Part shown: positions 1 to 5,782 of the stretch, piece by piece
How the letters are laid out: every line of letters begins with the position of its first letter
Numbering within the stretch: position 1 is the first letter of the stretch
Assembly: GCA_002509665.1 (NCBI GenBank)
Contig: DADN01000052.1
Coordinates: 6,349 to 12,130 of the forward strand
Length of the DNA stretch: 5,782 bases
Source of the DNA: Methanobacterium sp. UBA8
GTDB taxonomy: Archaea; Methanobacteriota; Methanobacteria; Methanobacteriales; Methanobacteriaceae
Direction of reading: 5' to 3'
Program-made: the position numbers and the translations under genes
The notes under the pieces: generated by a model
Database searches by the model: none
Told to the model about the DNA's origin: nothing
Seen by the model: the letters and a program-made list of their open reading frames with translations, nothing else

Positions 1-264
1 TTTTAGTTCATTGGCTATTTTAGGCTTTTTAAGCTTAATAACCATGGCAAAGCTGTAATCATTTAGCATTTTCCTGAACTCGTCTATACTAGGCGTATAA
101 GGAGGACATCTTAGACCCCTGCCGTAGTGAGGGCAACCCACCATACATCTTAAACGTACTCTATCCTCCACTACAACAGCATCTGCAGGAATAACCTTTG
201 CTTCAGGATATCCCATCTCTAGAGCCACTTTTTCTAAATCTTTGTAATTTTCGATATTTTGCAT
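1..264 (-). CDS. DUF2284 cysteine-rich (putative metal-binding) protein, N-terminal part, cut by the window edge
   Basis: The 88 visible residues match the N-terminal half of the DUF2284 family, annotated as predicted metal-binding proteins of unknown function. The reading frame stays open to base 1, so the gene continues outside the window. Cys40, Cys44 and Cys53 form a CX3CX8C pattern ending in the CPPY motif, followed by the conserved stretch DEFRKMLN-YSFAMVIK. By hand count 57 of 88 residues (about 65%) match the DUF2284 protein at 1280-1966, with no gaps and all three cysteines in register, so the two are paralogues. The C-terminal cysteine cluster of the family is not visible here. The start at 264 is supported by GGAG at 270-273, five bases upstream. 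The gene begins 10 nt after the stop of the hydrolase at 275-1165, so co-transcription is likely. Biochemical function is unknown. Confidence 0.88.
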   Translation of the reverse strand, partial: MQNIENYKDLEKVALEMGYPEAKVIPADAVVVEDRVRLRCMVGCPHYGRGLRCPPYTPSIDEFRKMLNDYSFAMVIKLKKPKIANELK

Positions 265-269
265 TATAT

Positions 270-273
270 CTCC
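270..273 (-). promoter_or_regulatory. Ribosome binding site of the left-edge DUF2284 gene
   Basis: The minus strand reads GGAG, then five bases, then ATG at 264. The site lies wholly in the 10-nt spacer just after the hydrolase TAG stop (275-277), and it fixes the start of the truncated gene. Confidence 0.6.
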
Positions 274-274
274 G

Positions 275-1165
275 CTATGAATTTTTTAAAAATTCAAGAA
301 TCTTTTCATTTACAATTTCAGTTTGCACCAGCAACATATCATGGCCTGCATTAGGAATAATTCCTGTTTTTATTTGAGGAGCAACATTATTAAGTCGTTT
401 TATTGCTTTCTCTGCCGAATATTCTTTTTCATTTTCGCCAACTAAAAAAAGCGTTGGTACTTTGATATTTTCCCATTCTTTATCACTCAATACAGTGAAT
501 TTAGGGGGCATTTTAAGTTTAAAACATTTTAAACTAATGTAAGCAGTATCAATTAATTCTTCCATCCCTCTTTTATTCTTTTTAGCATAATCTTCAAATA
601 CCCAGCGCTGCATATTCTTAAAAAAATAATAACGAGGTATCAAACCCATAAATACACGTACATAAAACATTAAACGTACAGACAACACAGTAGAAGCCGG
701 TGCTAATAAAACCACTTTATTGAGCCTTGTTGGTGAATTAAGTAAATATTGACTCGTTAACCAGCCACCCATGGATAATCCTATAATGTTAATATTATCT
801 TTGAGTTTAAGGGCATTTAATAGCTCACCAAGCCAATTTACATAATCTTTTGAGTCTTTGAGAGGCCTAATATACACACTTCGACCAAAATCATCGATTG
901 TATCTATGGCATAAGTCCTGTAAGACTCAGATAAAGATTTGATATTATGAATCCACATCAGTGAATTAGCTCCCTTTCCAGGTAATAATACAAGAGGAGG
1001 AGCATTAATAGGACCACTAATCCTTACAAATGTTTTACCATAAGACGTGTCCACAAATTTGGTTTCTGAAGGAACAGGCCACTTTCTTGCCTGCATATCA
1101 TACATTTTCAGATATTTTTCTTTCATATCACTAGATTTAAAAGGATGATACTCTTTCATTTCCAT
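275..1165 (-). CDS. Alpha/beta hydrolase, YbfK-like carboxylesterase type
   Basis: This 296-residue protein is a probable cytoplasmic serine hydrolase; no signal peptide is seen. The nucleophile elbow is GLSMGG with Ser131, and the catalytic His is His275 in NAGHD. The usual catalytic-acid position after strand 6 reads LVGENEKEYS, offering Glu244 or Glu246 rather than Asp. The oxyanion-loop region is LLPGKGAN (residues 60-67), and residues 88-95 read DTIDDFGR. These features and the length resemble Bacillus YbfK-type carboxylesterases as I remember them; no alignment was run. Residues 160-220 form a helical, partly hydrophobic cap. The protein is clearly more distant from the three hydrolases at 1989-5764 than those are from each other. 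A GGGGG tract at 1173-1177 supports the first ATG; another ATG two codons later is an alternative. The gene follows a 114-nt gap and precedes a DUF2284 gene by 10 nt. The natural substrate is unknown. Confidence 0.88.
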   Translation of the reverse strand: MEMKEYHPFKSSDMKEKYLKMYDMQARKWPVPSETKFVDTSYGKTFVRISGPINAPPLVLLPGKGANSLMWIHNIKSLSESYRTYAIDTIDDFGRSVYIRPLKDSKDYVNWLGELLNALKLKDNINIIGLSMGGWLTSQYLLNSPTRLNKVVLLAPASTVLSVRLMFYVRVFMGLIPRYYFFKNMQRWVFEDYAKKNKRGMEELIDTAYISLKCFKLKMPPKFTVLSDKEWENIKVPTLFLVGENEKEYSAEKAIKRLNNVAPQIKTGIIPNAGHDMLLVQTEIVNEKILEFLKNS

Positions 1166-1279
1166 TTATAATCCCCCACATAATCTATTTCTACATCATT
1201 AGAAAGATATGATTTAAAGTTACATTCTTTAAATATTTACAACTATCAAGCTTATTATTCGTCTGCAACATGAATTAAC
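1166..1279 (-). promoter_or_regulatory. 114-nt intergenic region with weak promoter candidate
   Basis: This is the only spacer above 22 nt in the window, and it is AT-rich. On the minus strand it holds TAAATATTTAAA (1239-1228), which could serve as an archaeal TATA-like element about 63 nt before the hydrolase ATG. Read as bacterial, TTGATA (1249-1244) followed 17 nt later by AATGTA would be a poor sigma-70 type promoter. Neither is a strong match. The end next to the hydrolase carries GGGGG at 1177-1173, seven bases before ATG, as a likely ribosome binding site. No hairpin followed by a T-run is seen after the DUF2284 stop, so readthrough from the upstream genes remains possible. Confidence 0.3.
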
Positions 1280-1966
1280 TTAATCTATAAGCAATATTAC
1301 CAGTCCTCCTAACTCTTCTTCTTTAACAGGGAATTTAAATCCCATTCCTGCATTTGCTGCCGTTTTAACAATATTGATACCAGCAACTTCTGTTGAATAA
1401 CGTGATATTCTAGGATTCCTGCATATACCTGTCTTTATATTACATTTTTCACAAAGCCAGCATGCACCATAAAAAAATGCAGTAGCAAGTGTATATCCCT
1501 GCTTAAATGCTGCTTTTTCAAGCTCCAATAAATTCATTAAAGCATTTTTGTAAGATTCCTCAAAATCAGATCGCATCCCTGCCATCTTATCAATATCTTG
1601 ATTTTCGGTTGCAGTTATTAAATGGGTTTCTAATTCCTGCACCATTGATACTTTATCCGTGTTTTGAGGATTTTCTACGCCTTCAACCAGATTATATTTT
1701 GCTATTATCTCATTAGATATCTCAGGAGGCTTATATTTAATAACCATAGCAAAACTGTACTCATTTAGCATTTTTCTGAATTCATCCATACCCTGCGCAT
1801 ACGGTGGGCATTTCAAATTCTTTCCGTAGTGAGAACAGCTAACTCTACACTGAAGGCGTAATCTATCCTCAATTACTACTTTATCCATGGGAATAACTTT
1901 TGCATCAGCAAATCCCCTCTCTTTAGCTGCTTTTTCTAAAAATTTATAATTTTCAATTTTTTCCAT
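1280..1966 (-). CDS. DUF2284 cysteine-rich (putative metal-binding) protein, complete
   Basis: This 228-residue protein belongs to DUF2284, a family named as predicted metal-binding proteins and of unknown biochemical role. It has two cysteine clusters: Cys40, Cys44 and Cys53 (CX3CX8C, ending in CPPY) and Cys169, Cys172, Cys175 and Cys182 (CX2CX2CX6C). The second resembles iron-sulfur or zinc ligand spacing, though which metal binds cannot be told. The middle (about 95-165) is predicted helical and contains no cysteine. No signal peptide or membrane segment is seen, so it is probably cytoplasmic. An in-frame TAG lies directly before the ATG at 1966, so this is the most upstream possible start; GGG at 1976-1978 is a weak ribosome binding site. 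It sits 22 nt after a hydrolase gene and is the last gene before the 114-nt gap. A paralogue begins at 264. It may be a redox or metal partner of the neighbouring enzymes, but that is inference. Confidence 0.92.
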   Translation of the reverse strand: MEKIENYKFLEKAAKERGFADAKVIPMDKVVIEDRLRLQCRVSCSHYGKNLKCPPYAQGMDEFRKMLNEYSFAMVIKYKPPEISNEIIAKYNLVEGVENPQNTDKVSMVQELETHLITATENQDIDKMAGMRSDFEESYKNALMNLLELEKAAFKQGYTLATAFFYGACWLCEKCNIKTGICRNPRISRYSTEVAGINIVKTAANAGMGFKFPVKEEELGGLVILLID

Positions 1967-1988
1967 CTAGTACATCCCATCGCAGTTT

Positions 1989-2753
1989 TCACACAATCTT
2001 AATATTCTGTTTTAAAACTGTTTTTGTTCCAACTTCTTTCAGAAACTCTAATGAATGATTAATGAGTAATTCTGGTTTTAATGCCGCAAAGTAATGCCCT
2101 TCATCAACAAGAACAAGTTTTACATCTCTAATTCCTAATGTAAGCTCTTCAGTTAATTCCATAGGCACCAAATGATCCTTTGTACCATTTATTACAAGTG
2201 TAGGTGCTTTAATTTGACCCAAATAGTCTCTACCATCGAAATCAACCATAGCTTTTAATTGTCTGAGAAATGATTCAGGATTAGGAGGATACTTCTGTAT
2301 AAATACTATTCCTGTTTTTTGGAGCAGTTTTTCCCTTAAATCAACATTTTCCAAGGATACTTCCAAAATAGACTTAAACATATCATGAAAACCTGCAGCT
2401 GCCACATTTAAGATTAAACTTTTAACCCGTTCAGGATATTTTGCAGCGATTACAAGCGCAATACGTGCACCCATAGACATTCCAAGAAAATGAGCACTTT
2501 CTATGCCAATTTCATCCATAAGATTAAGTGTATCTTCAGCCATTATTTCAATAGAATACGGTTCATCTGGCATATCTGTCCTACCAGCACCACGATTATC
2601 CAAAGATATGACCTGATAATTTTCAGCAAATGCATCTAAAACATTGTACATGGAGCTAATTTCAATACCTGCTTCTTGAAGAATTACAAGTGGATCTCCC
2701 TCGCCGCATACTTGGTAATACATGTTCAAATTATTCACTTTTACAATTGGCAT
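1989..2753 (-). CDS. Alpha/beta hydrolase, paralogue 3 of the tandem set
   Basis: This 254-residue protein is a probable cytoplasmic serine hydrolase of the family marked by LDNRGAGRTD (residues 51-60). The triad is readable: Ser93 in GMSMG, Asp193 in NGTKDHLVP, and His220 in DEGHYF. The oxyanion-loop region reads ILQEAGIE (residues 24-31), where many relatives have a Gly-rich HG or GLG loop, so this loop has diverged. The lid region (about 121-155) differs strongly from its two paralogues, suggesting a different substrate. It is followed by YPPNPESFLRQ, a motif the paralogues share in altered form. The C-terminus carries a lysine-rich tail, TKTVLKQNIKIV. GGGGAG at 2759-2764 is placed five bases before the ATG. 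The gene lies 18 nt after the previous hydrolase and 22 nt before DUF2284. Substrate is unknown; esterase, lactonase and peptidase roles all occur in this superfamily. Confidence 0.9.
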   Translation of the reverse strand: MPIVKVNNLNMYYQVCGEGDPLVILQEAGIEISSMYNVLDAFAENYQVISLDNRGAGRTDMPDEPYSIEIMAEDTLNLMDEIGIESAHFLGMSMGARIALVIAAKYPERVKSLILNVAAAGFHDMFKSILEVSLENVDLREKLLQKTGIVFIQKYPPNPESFLRQLKAMVDFDGRDYLGQIKAPTLVINGTKDHLVPMELTEELTLGIRDVKLVLVDEGHYFAALKPELLINHSLEFLKEVGTKTVLKQNIKIV

Positions 2754-2771
2754 ACAATCTCCCCATATAAC

Positions 2772-3518
2772 TTATAAGATATTCTTAGTGGCACTTTTAT
2801 TGCCTAATTTCTCAAGAAACTCAAGAACTGGTTCAATTAGTAAACCCGGCTTTGTCCTTATGAACAGATGGTCTTCCTCAACTAAAATTAATTTTGAATT
2901 TGATATACCCTCAAAAAGTTCTTCAGCAAACTTTACTGGCGTAGAATCGTCTTTTGTACTATTTACTATGAGAGTAGGTGCATTGATCTTACCTAACAAA
3001 TTTATTCCATCAAAATTTTTAAGGGCTTCAAACTGCCTGATGAATGATTCAACAGTTGGAGGATACCCTCCTGTTACCTCTAAAAATCCAGGTTGAGTCA
3101 TTGCAGCATATAATCGTTCATATGAACGTGCTGCTCGTGGATCATCACAGGTGGATCTCGCAGCGGCGACATTCAATATCAAACTTTTAACCCGCTCAGG
3201 ATATTTTGCAGCCATTATAAGCGCGATACGTGACCCCATAGAAATCCCCAGAATGTGAGCGCTTTTAATACCAAGTTTATCTAGAAGACCAACAGAATCT
3301 TCAGCCATCATTTCAAAAGAATACTGTGCATCAGGTTTATCTGTCCTGCCTGTTCCCCTGTTATCAAAGAAGATTAACTTATAATCTTTATCCAGATTAT
3401 TCATATAATCAACAAAAGTGGATATCTCTCCACCCATTCCCCAGATTATTAATAAGGGTTCTCCTTCGCCATGTGTCTCATAATACATGTTTATATGGTT
3501 TACTTTTGCAGTTGGCAT
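2772..3518 (-). CDS. Alpha/beta hydrolase, paralogue 2 of the tandem set
   Basis: This 248-residue serine hydrolase is roughly half identical by eye to the proteins at 1989-2753 and 5021-5764. The triad is Ser93 in GISMG, Asp190 in NSTKDDSTP, and His217 in EEDHLF. The family signature FDNRGTGRTDKPD spans 51-63. The oxyanion region reads IIWGMGGE (24-31). Residues 105-120 (KYPERVKSLILNVAAA) are identical to paralogue 3, whereas the lid with DDP, QPGF and YPPTVESFI (about 125-160) follows paralogue 1, giving a mosaic look. GGGG at 3526-3529, seven bases before ATG, is the likely ribosome binding site. The bases from it to the start, GGTTAAATTAT, also occur before paralogue 1. The gene starts 22 nt after the acyltransferase stop, so it is probably in the same operon. 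No export signal is seen and the substrate is unknown. Confidence 0.9.
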   Translation of the reverse strand: MPTAKVNHINMYYETHGEGEPLLIIWGMGGEISTFVDYMNNLDKDYKLIFFDNRGTGRTDKPDAQYSFEMMAEDSVGLLDKLGIKSAHILGISMGSRIALIMAAKYPERVKSLILNVAAARSTCDDPRAARSYERLYAAMTQPGFLEVTGGYPPTVESFIRQFEALKNFDGINLLGKINAPTLIVNSTKDDSTPVKFAEELFEGISNSKLILVEEDHLFIRTKPGLLIEPVLEFLEKLGNKSATKNIL

Positions 3519-3540
3519 AATTTAACCCCATTCATTAATA

Positions 3541-5019
3541 TCATACAATCCCCTCTCCGCTTATTTTATCTGGAAAACCCAAATATTCTAAAGCTCTATT
3601 ACGAATCTGAATTTTTTCTCGGGTTACAAAATTATCTTCGCCCTTAGGCTCAGTATAATTAAGTGAAAATACAGATCTACCACCAATACTGATACCACCA
3701 ATAGTTAAAGGAACAGAATCACCAATGGAAGGTAAGAAAATCATGCGATCTATTTGAAGGTCCCCATAGGTTTCAGGTATTGAAAGTTTTCCTAAATTTG
3801 AAGGAATCACACCTGGAACTTTACTATCATAAATTTCTGCAAATGAGAATGCTACATTCTTTGCGTCCTGTGAAAATTTTTTAAGGTTCTCTGTTTTTGT
3901 ATAAGCATCGGGAAGAGTGTCTCTAAAGAGTCCAAAACAAGATACTGCATCTAAAAGTGTAGGATCATAATCCGGGAGTTTGAGGCCATTAGTATCCAGT
4001 TTAACCACTCTTTTGTGGATTTCTTTATGTAAATCTAAAGCATTCTTCCAAAATGATTTTTTAGAGTTATATTTAAAGGAAAACCTGGAAGCCCCCACAC
4101 AGAAACAGAATACATCTTCTACTGGAGTTTTTGCATGTCTACGCAGATCAAATGGTATTGAAACCTGCTTTTTGCTTTTTTCAAAAGGACCAACAATATC
4201 TTCATGCGCAGCGATAAAAGCAGCAGTTACAGCAGATCCTATAGTAACCCCCTTCTTTTTACATTGTTTTGAAAGATATTTGGTTTCATGAGGCTCCAAT
4301 TCAAGAATAACTTTACCTATATGTTTCTTTTTCCAAAAATCTGCCTGAATTGCATTACAATCACTTTGATTAAAATAATAGGGATTCTTTTTCCATTTAT
4401 TATCAGCTCGATAGACTATGAGTTTAAATAAAATAGAAGTAAGAGAAAATCCATCTATTGGAAGTAAATTCATGATATTTGGAGGGTAAATGACTTCAAT
4501 TTCTTGTTCTGGATTTGCATAACAATTAAACAAATCACGGACTAAATTTGCAAGTGACATACCATCACATATGCTATGATTGCACATTACGATTAGATCT
4601 GAAATATTCTCAGAATAAATCAAAATGAATTTGATCATGGGGCCTTCTTCTAAATTAAAGGGAGTTTGAATTTCTTTCTGCAGCTCTTCAAACCATTGTT
4701 TATCTGAAAACCTACTTACTATCTTTAAGTTGGGTTCAGGAACACCCTCATTTGAAAACCATGCATTATAATCATTATCAAATACTATTTTTGCACCAAC
4801 AAGAGGATGCATTTGCGTAACTTCAAATATTGCACGACGTAGTCTTTCTTCAGACATATCCCCCTTGACCCTTGCAATCATAGATACTGTACATTCAGGA
4901 CTCCACAGAAATAATCGTTCGAGATTAGCAACTTTACGGATGCATTTAGAAATATCTACAGCACTACTTTGATGCACGGATCTATTCCAGCCATTAGCCT
5001 CATCTACGTTTATTGACAT
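3541..5019 (-). CDS. Stand-alone condensation-domain / alcohol-acetyltransferase-like acyltransferase
   Basis: This 492-residue protein has the fold signals of the CoA-dependent acyltransferase superfamily (NRPS condensation domains, PapA and alcohol acetyltransferases; COG4908-like). The active-site motif reads NHSICDG at 147-153, a variant of HHxxxDG in which the first His is Asn while the catalytic His148 and structural Asp152-Gly153 are kept. Other family features are the N-terminal block GDMSEERLRRAI--V--MHPLVGAKI (53-78), GVTIGSAVTAAF (257-268), SIPFDLRRH (287-295) and SNLGKL (407-412) before the C-terminal beta region. The protein is a full-length single domain with no adenylation or carrier domain in or next to it. 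It would move an acyl group from CoA or a carrier to an alcohol or amine; donor and acceptor are unknown. Cysteines are frequent, and there is no signal peptide. It starts 1 nt after the upstream hydrolase and uses GGAGG inside that gene. Confidence 0.88.
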   Translation of the reverse strand: MSINVDEANGWNRSVHQSSAVDISKCIRKVANLERLFLWSPECTVSMIARVKGDMSEERLRRAIFEVTQMHPLVGAKIVFDNDYNAWFSNEGVPEPNLKIVSRFSDKQWFEELQKEIQTPFNLEEGPMIKFILIYSENISDLIVMCNHSICDGMSLANLVRDLFNCYANPEQEIEVIYPPNIMNLLPIDGFSLTSILFKLIVYRADNKWKKNPYYFNQSDCNAIQADFWKKKHIGKVILELEPHETKYLSKQCKKKGVTIGSAVTAAFIAAHEDIVGPFEKSKKQVSIPFDLRRHAKTPVEDVFCFCVGASRFSFKYNSKKSFWKNALDLHKEIHKRVVKLDTNGLKLPDYDPTLLDAVSCFGLFRDTLPDAYTKTENLKKFSQDAKNVAFSFAEIYDSKVPGVIPSNLGKLSIPETYGDLQIDRMIFLPSIGDSVPLTIGGISIGGRSVFSLNYTEPKGEDNFVTREKIQIRNRALEYLGFPDKISGEGIV

Positions 5020-5020
5020 G

Positions 5021-5764
5021 TTATTCCTCCATTAAATTAGATTTAATGTTTACTTCTTCCAGAAATTCAAGAACAGGATTGATTACTGATTCTGGACTTG
5101 TACCCAAAACAAAATGGTCACCATCGACAAAGATCAATCTTGAATTAGTTATCCCTGATTCGAGCTCTTTACCATTTTTAAGAGGATTAGAAATGTCATT
5201 TTTACCGTTCACTATGATTGTAGGTGCTTCAATTTTATTCAATTGTTCTATACCTTCAAAATCCAGCAATGCATCAAATTGAAGGATGAATGAATCAACA
5301 GTTGGGGGATATTTACCCAAATTATCCACAAATCCTGGTTGTTTTGCTTGAGCACGTAACTGGTTGAACATAGCAGCTACTTGAGGATCATCTTTATCAG
5401 GTGATTTAGGATATGTAACATGCAGTATCAAACCATTTACTCTCTCAGGATGCTTTGCAGCAATGGTTTGTGCAATAGCGCCCCCCATAGAGCAGCCCAT
5501 AATATGAGCACGTTTTATTCCAAGTTTATCCATAAGACCAACGGCATCATCAGCCATTAGCTCAATAGAATATGGTCCATCTGGTTTATCAGTTCTACCA
5601 GCTCCACGGTTATCAAACATGATAACATTATATTTTCGGGATATTTCCTGTGCAGTGCCCCATATGCTTAGATCCATACCCAGCCCTGCGATTAATACTA
5701 ACGGTTCACCTTCACCGTGGATCTCATAATACATATTTATATCGTCTACTTTTACTATTGACAT
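5021..5764 (-). CDS. Alpha/beta hydrolase, paralogue 1 of the tandem set
   Basis: This 247-residue probable cytoplasmic serine hydrolase is the first gene seen in the operon. The triad is Ser92 in GCSMGG, Asp190 in NGKNDISNP, and His217 in DGDHFV. The oxyanion loop LIAGLGMD (24-31) is the form I regard as normal for this family, and FDNRGAGRTDKPD (50-62) is its signature. The lid (about 118-155) holds DDPQ, QPGF and YPPTVDSFI, shared with paralogue 2. The C-terminus ends LEFLEEVNIKSNLMEE; the codons for the last residues also form the ribosome binding site of the acyltransferase. The start is well supported by a consensus AAGGAGGT, with GGAGG at 5774-5778, nine bases before ATG. The promoter must lie beyond the right edge. 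General annotation as a hydrolase is secure. Specific names such as enol-lactonase, haloperoxidase or aminopeptidase would be over-reading. Confidence 0.92.
   Translation of the reverse strand: MSIVKVDDINMYYEIHGEGEPLVLIAGLGMDLSIWGTAQEISRKYNVIMFDNRGAGRTDKPDGPYSIELMADDAVGLMDKLGIKRAHIMGCSMGGAIAQTIAAKHPERVNGLILHVTYPKSPDKDDPQVAAMFNQLRAQAKQPGFVDNLGKYPPTVDSFILQFDALLDFEGIEQLNKIEAPTIIVNGKNDISNPLKNGKELESGITNSRLIFVDGDHFVLGTSPESVINPVLEFLEEVNIKSNLMEE
5026..5030 (-). promoter_or_regulatory. Ribosome binding site of the acyltransferase, inside the upstream hydrolase gene
   Basis: GGAGG lies within the final Met-Glu-Glu codons (ATG GAG GAA TAA) of the hydrolase at 5021-5764, six bases before the acyltransferase ATG at 5019. 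With stop and start one base apart, this arrangement favours translational coupling of the two proteins. Confidence 0.75.
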
Positions 5765-5773
5765 ATAATTTAA

Positions 5774-5778
5774 CCTCC
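5774..5778 (-). promoter_or_regulatory. Consensus ribosome binding site of the first hydrolase
   Basis: The minus strand reads AAAGGAGGTTA, a near-perfect complement of the 16S rRNA 3' end, nine bases before the ATG at 5764. It is the best such site in the window, and it fixes the start although the window ends just upstream. Confidence 0.75.
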
Positions 5779-5782
5779 TTTA

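Noticed and set aside
1..264. Degraded pseudogene copy of the DUF2284 gene
   Set aside because: The frame is open to the edge, all three N-terminal cysteines are kept and a ribosome binding site is present; the gene is simply cut by the window.
1228..1239. Palindromic AAATATTT as an operator or terminator hairpin
   Set aside because: The symmetry is short, made only of A and T, and expected by chance in such sequence; no loop or T-run follows. Kept only as a weak TATA-like candidate.
1507..1716. Open frame of 69 codons on the plus strand
   Set aside because: It lies wholly antisense to the DUF2284 gene, whose cysteine motifs prove the minus-strand frame; the plus-strand product shows no recognisable motif.
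2722..3096. Open frame of 124 codons on the plus strand
   Set aside because: It is antisense across the junction of two hydrolase genes. A similar plus-strand frame at 5013-5282 arises from the paralogous gene end (both read FSRNSRTG or SSRNSRTG), so the resemblance is a by-product of the minus-strand duplication.
3326..3520. Open frame of 64 codons on the plus strand
   Set aside because: It is antisense to paralogue 2, with no motif and no independent support.
3980..4291. Open frame of 103 codons on the plus strand
   Set aside because: It is antisense to the middle of the acyltransferase, whose conserved motifs lie on the minus strand.
3541..5019. Fragment of a non-ribosomal peptide synthetase cluster
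   Set aside because: No adenylation, carrier or thioesterase domain is fused or adjacent. The gene is a complete single domain bounded by close neighbours, so a free-standing acyltransferase fits better.

Overview
The window is an AT-rich, gene-dense stretch (about 96% coding) in which every supported gene lies on the minus strand, so transcription runs from the right edge to the left. Strong GGAGG ribosome binding sites, short spacers, the two DUF2284 cysteine-rich proteins and a stand-alone condensation-type acyltransferase suggest a low-GC anaerobe. A methanogenic archaeon (Methanobacterium-like) is my first guess and a Clostridium-type bacterium my second. Nothing in the window settles this, because no rRNA, tRNA or clear domain-specific promoter is present.

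Layout in transcription order. An alpha/beta hydrolase (5764-5021) is followed after 1 nt by a condensation-domain/alcohol-acetyltransferase-like protein (5019-3541). Next come two more hydrolases, paralogous to the first (3518-2772 and 2753-1989), and a DUF2284 cysteine-rich, probably metal-binding protein (1966-1280). Spacers here are 1, 22, 18 and 22 nt, so this looks like one operon. A 114-nt gap with a weak promoter candidate follows. Then comes a fourth, only distantly related alpha/beta hydrolase (1165-275, resembling YbfK-type carboxylesterases), and 10 nt later a second DUF2284 gene (264 to beyond the left edge). This last gene is about 65% identical to the first DUF2284 copy over the visible 88 residues.

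The region therefore seems built by duplication: three tandem-type hydrolase paralogues, one separated from the other two by the acyltransferase, and two hydrolase-DUF2284 pairs. The gene set (one acyl transfer enzyme, four serine hydrolases, two cysteine-rich proteins) fits making and breaking of ester or amide bonds on a small molecule or lipid, but substrate and pathway cannot be read from sequence. No transposase, integrase, CRISPR array, structural RNA or convincing terminator is visible.
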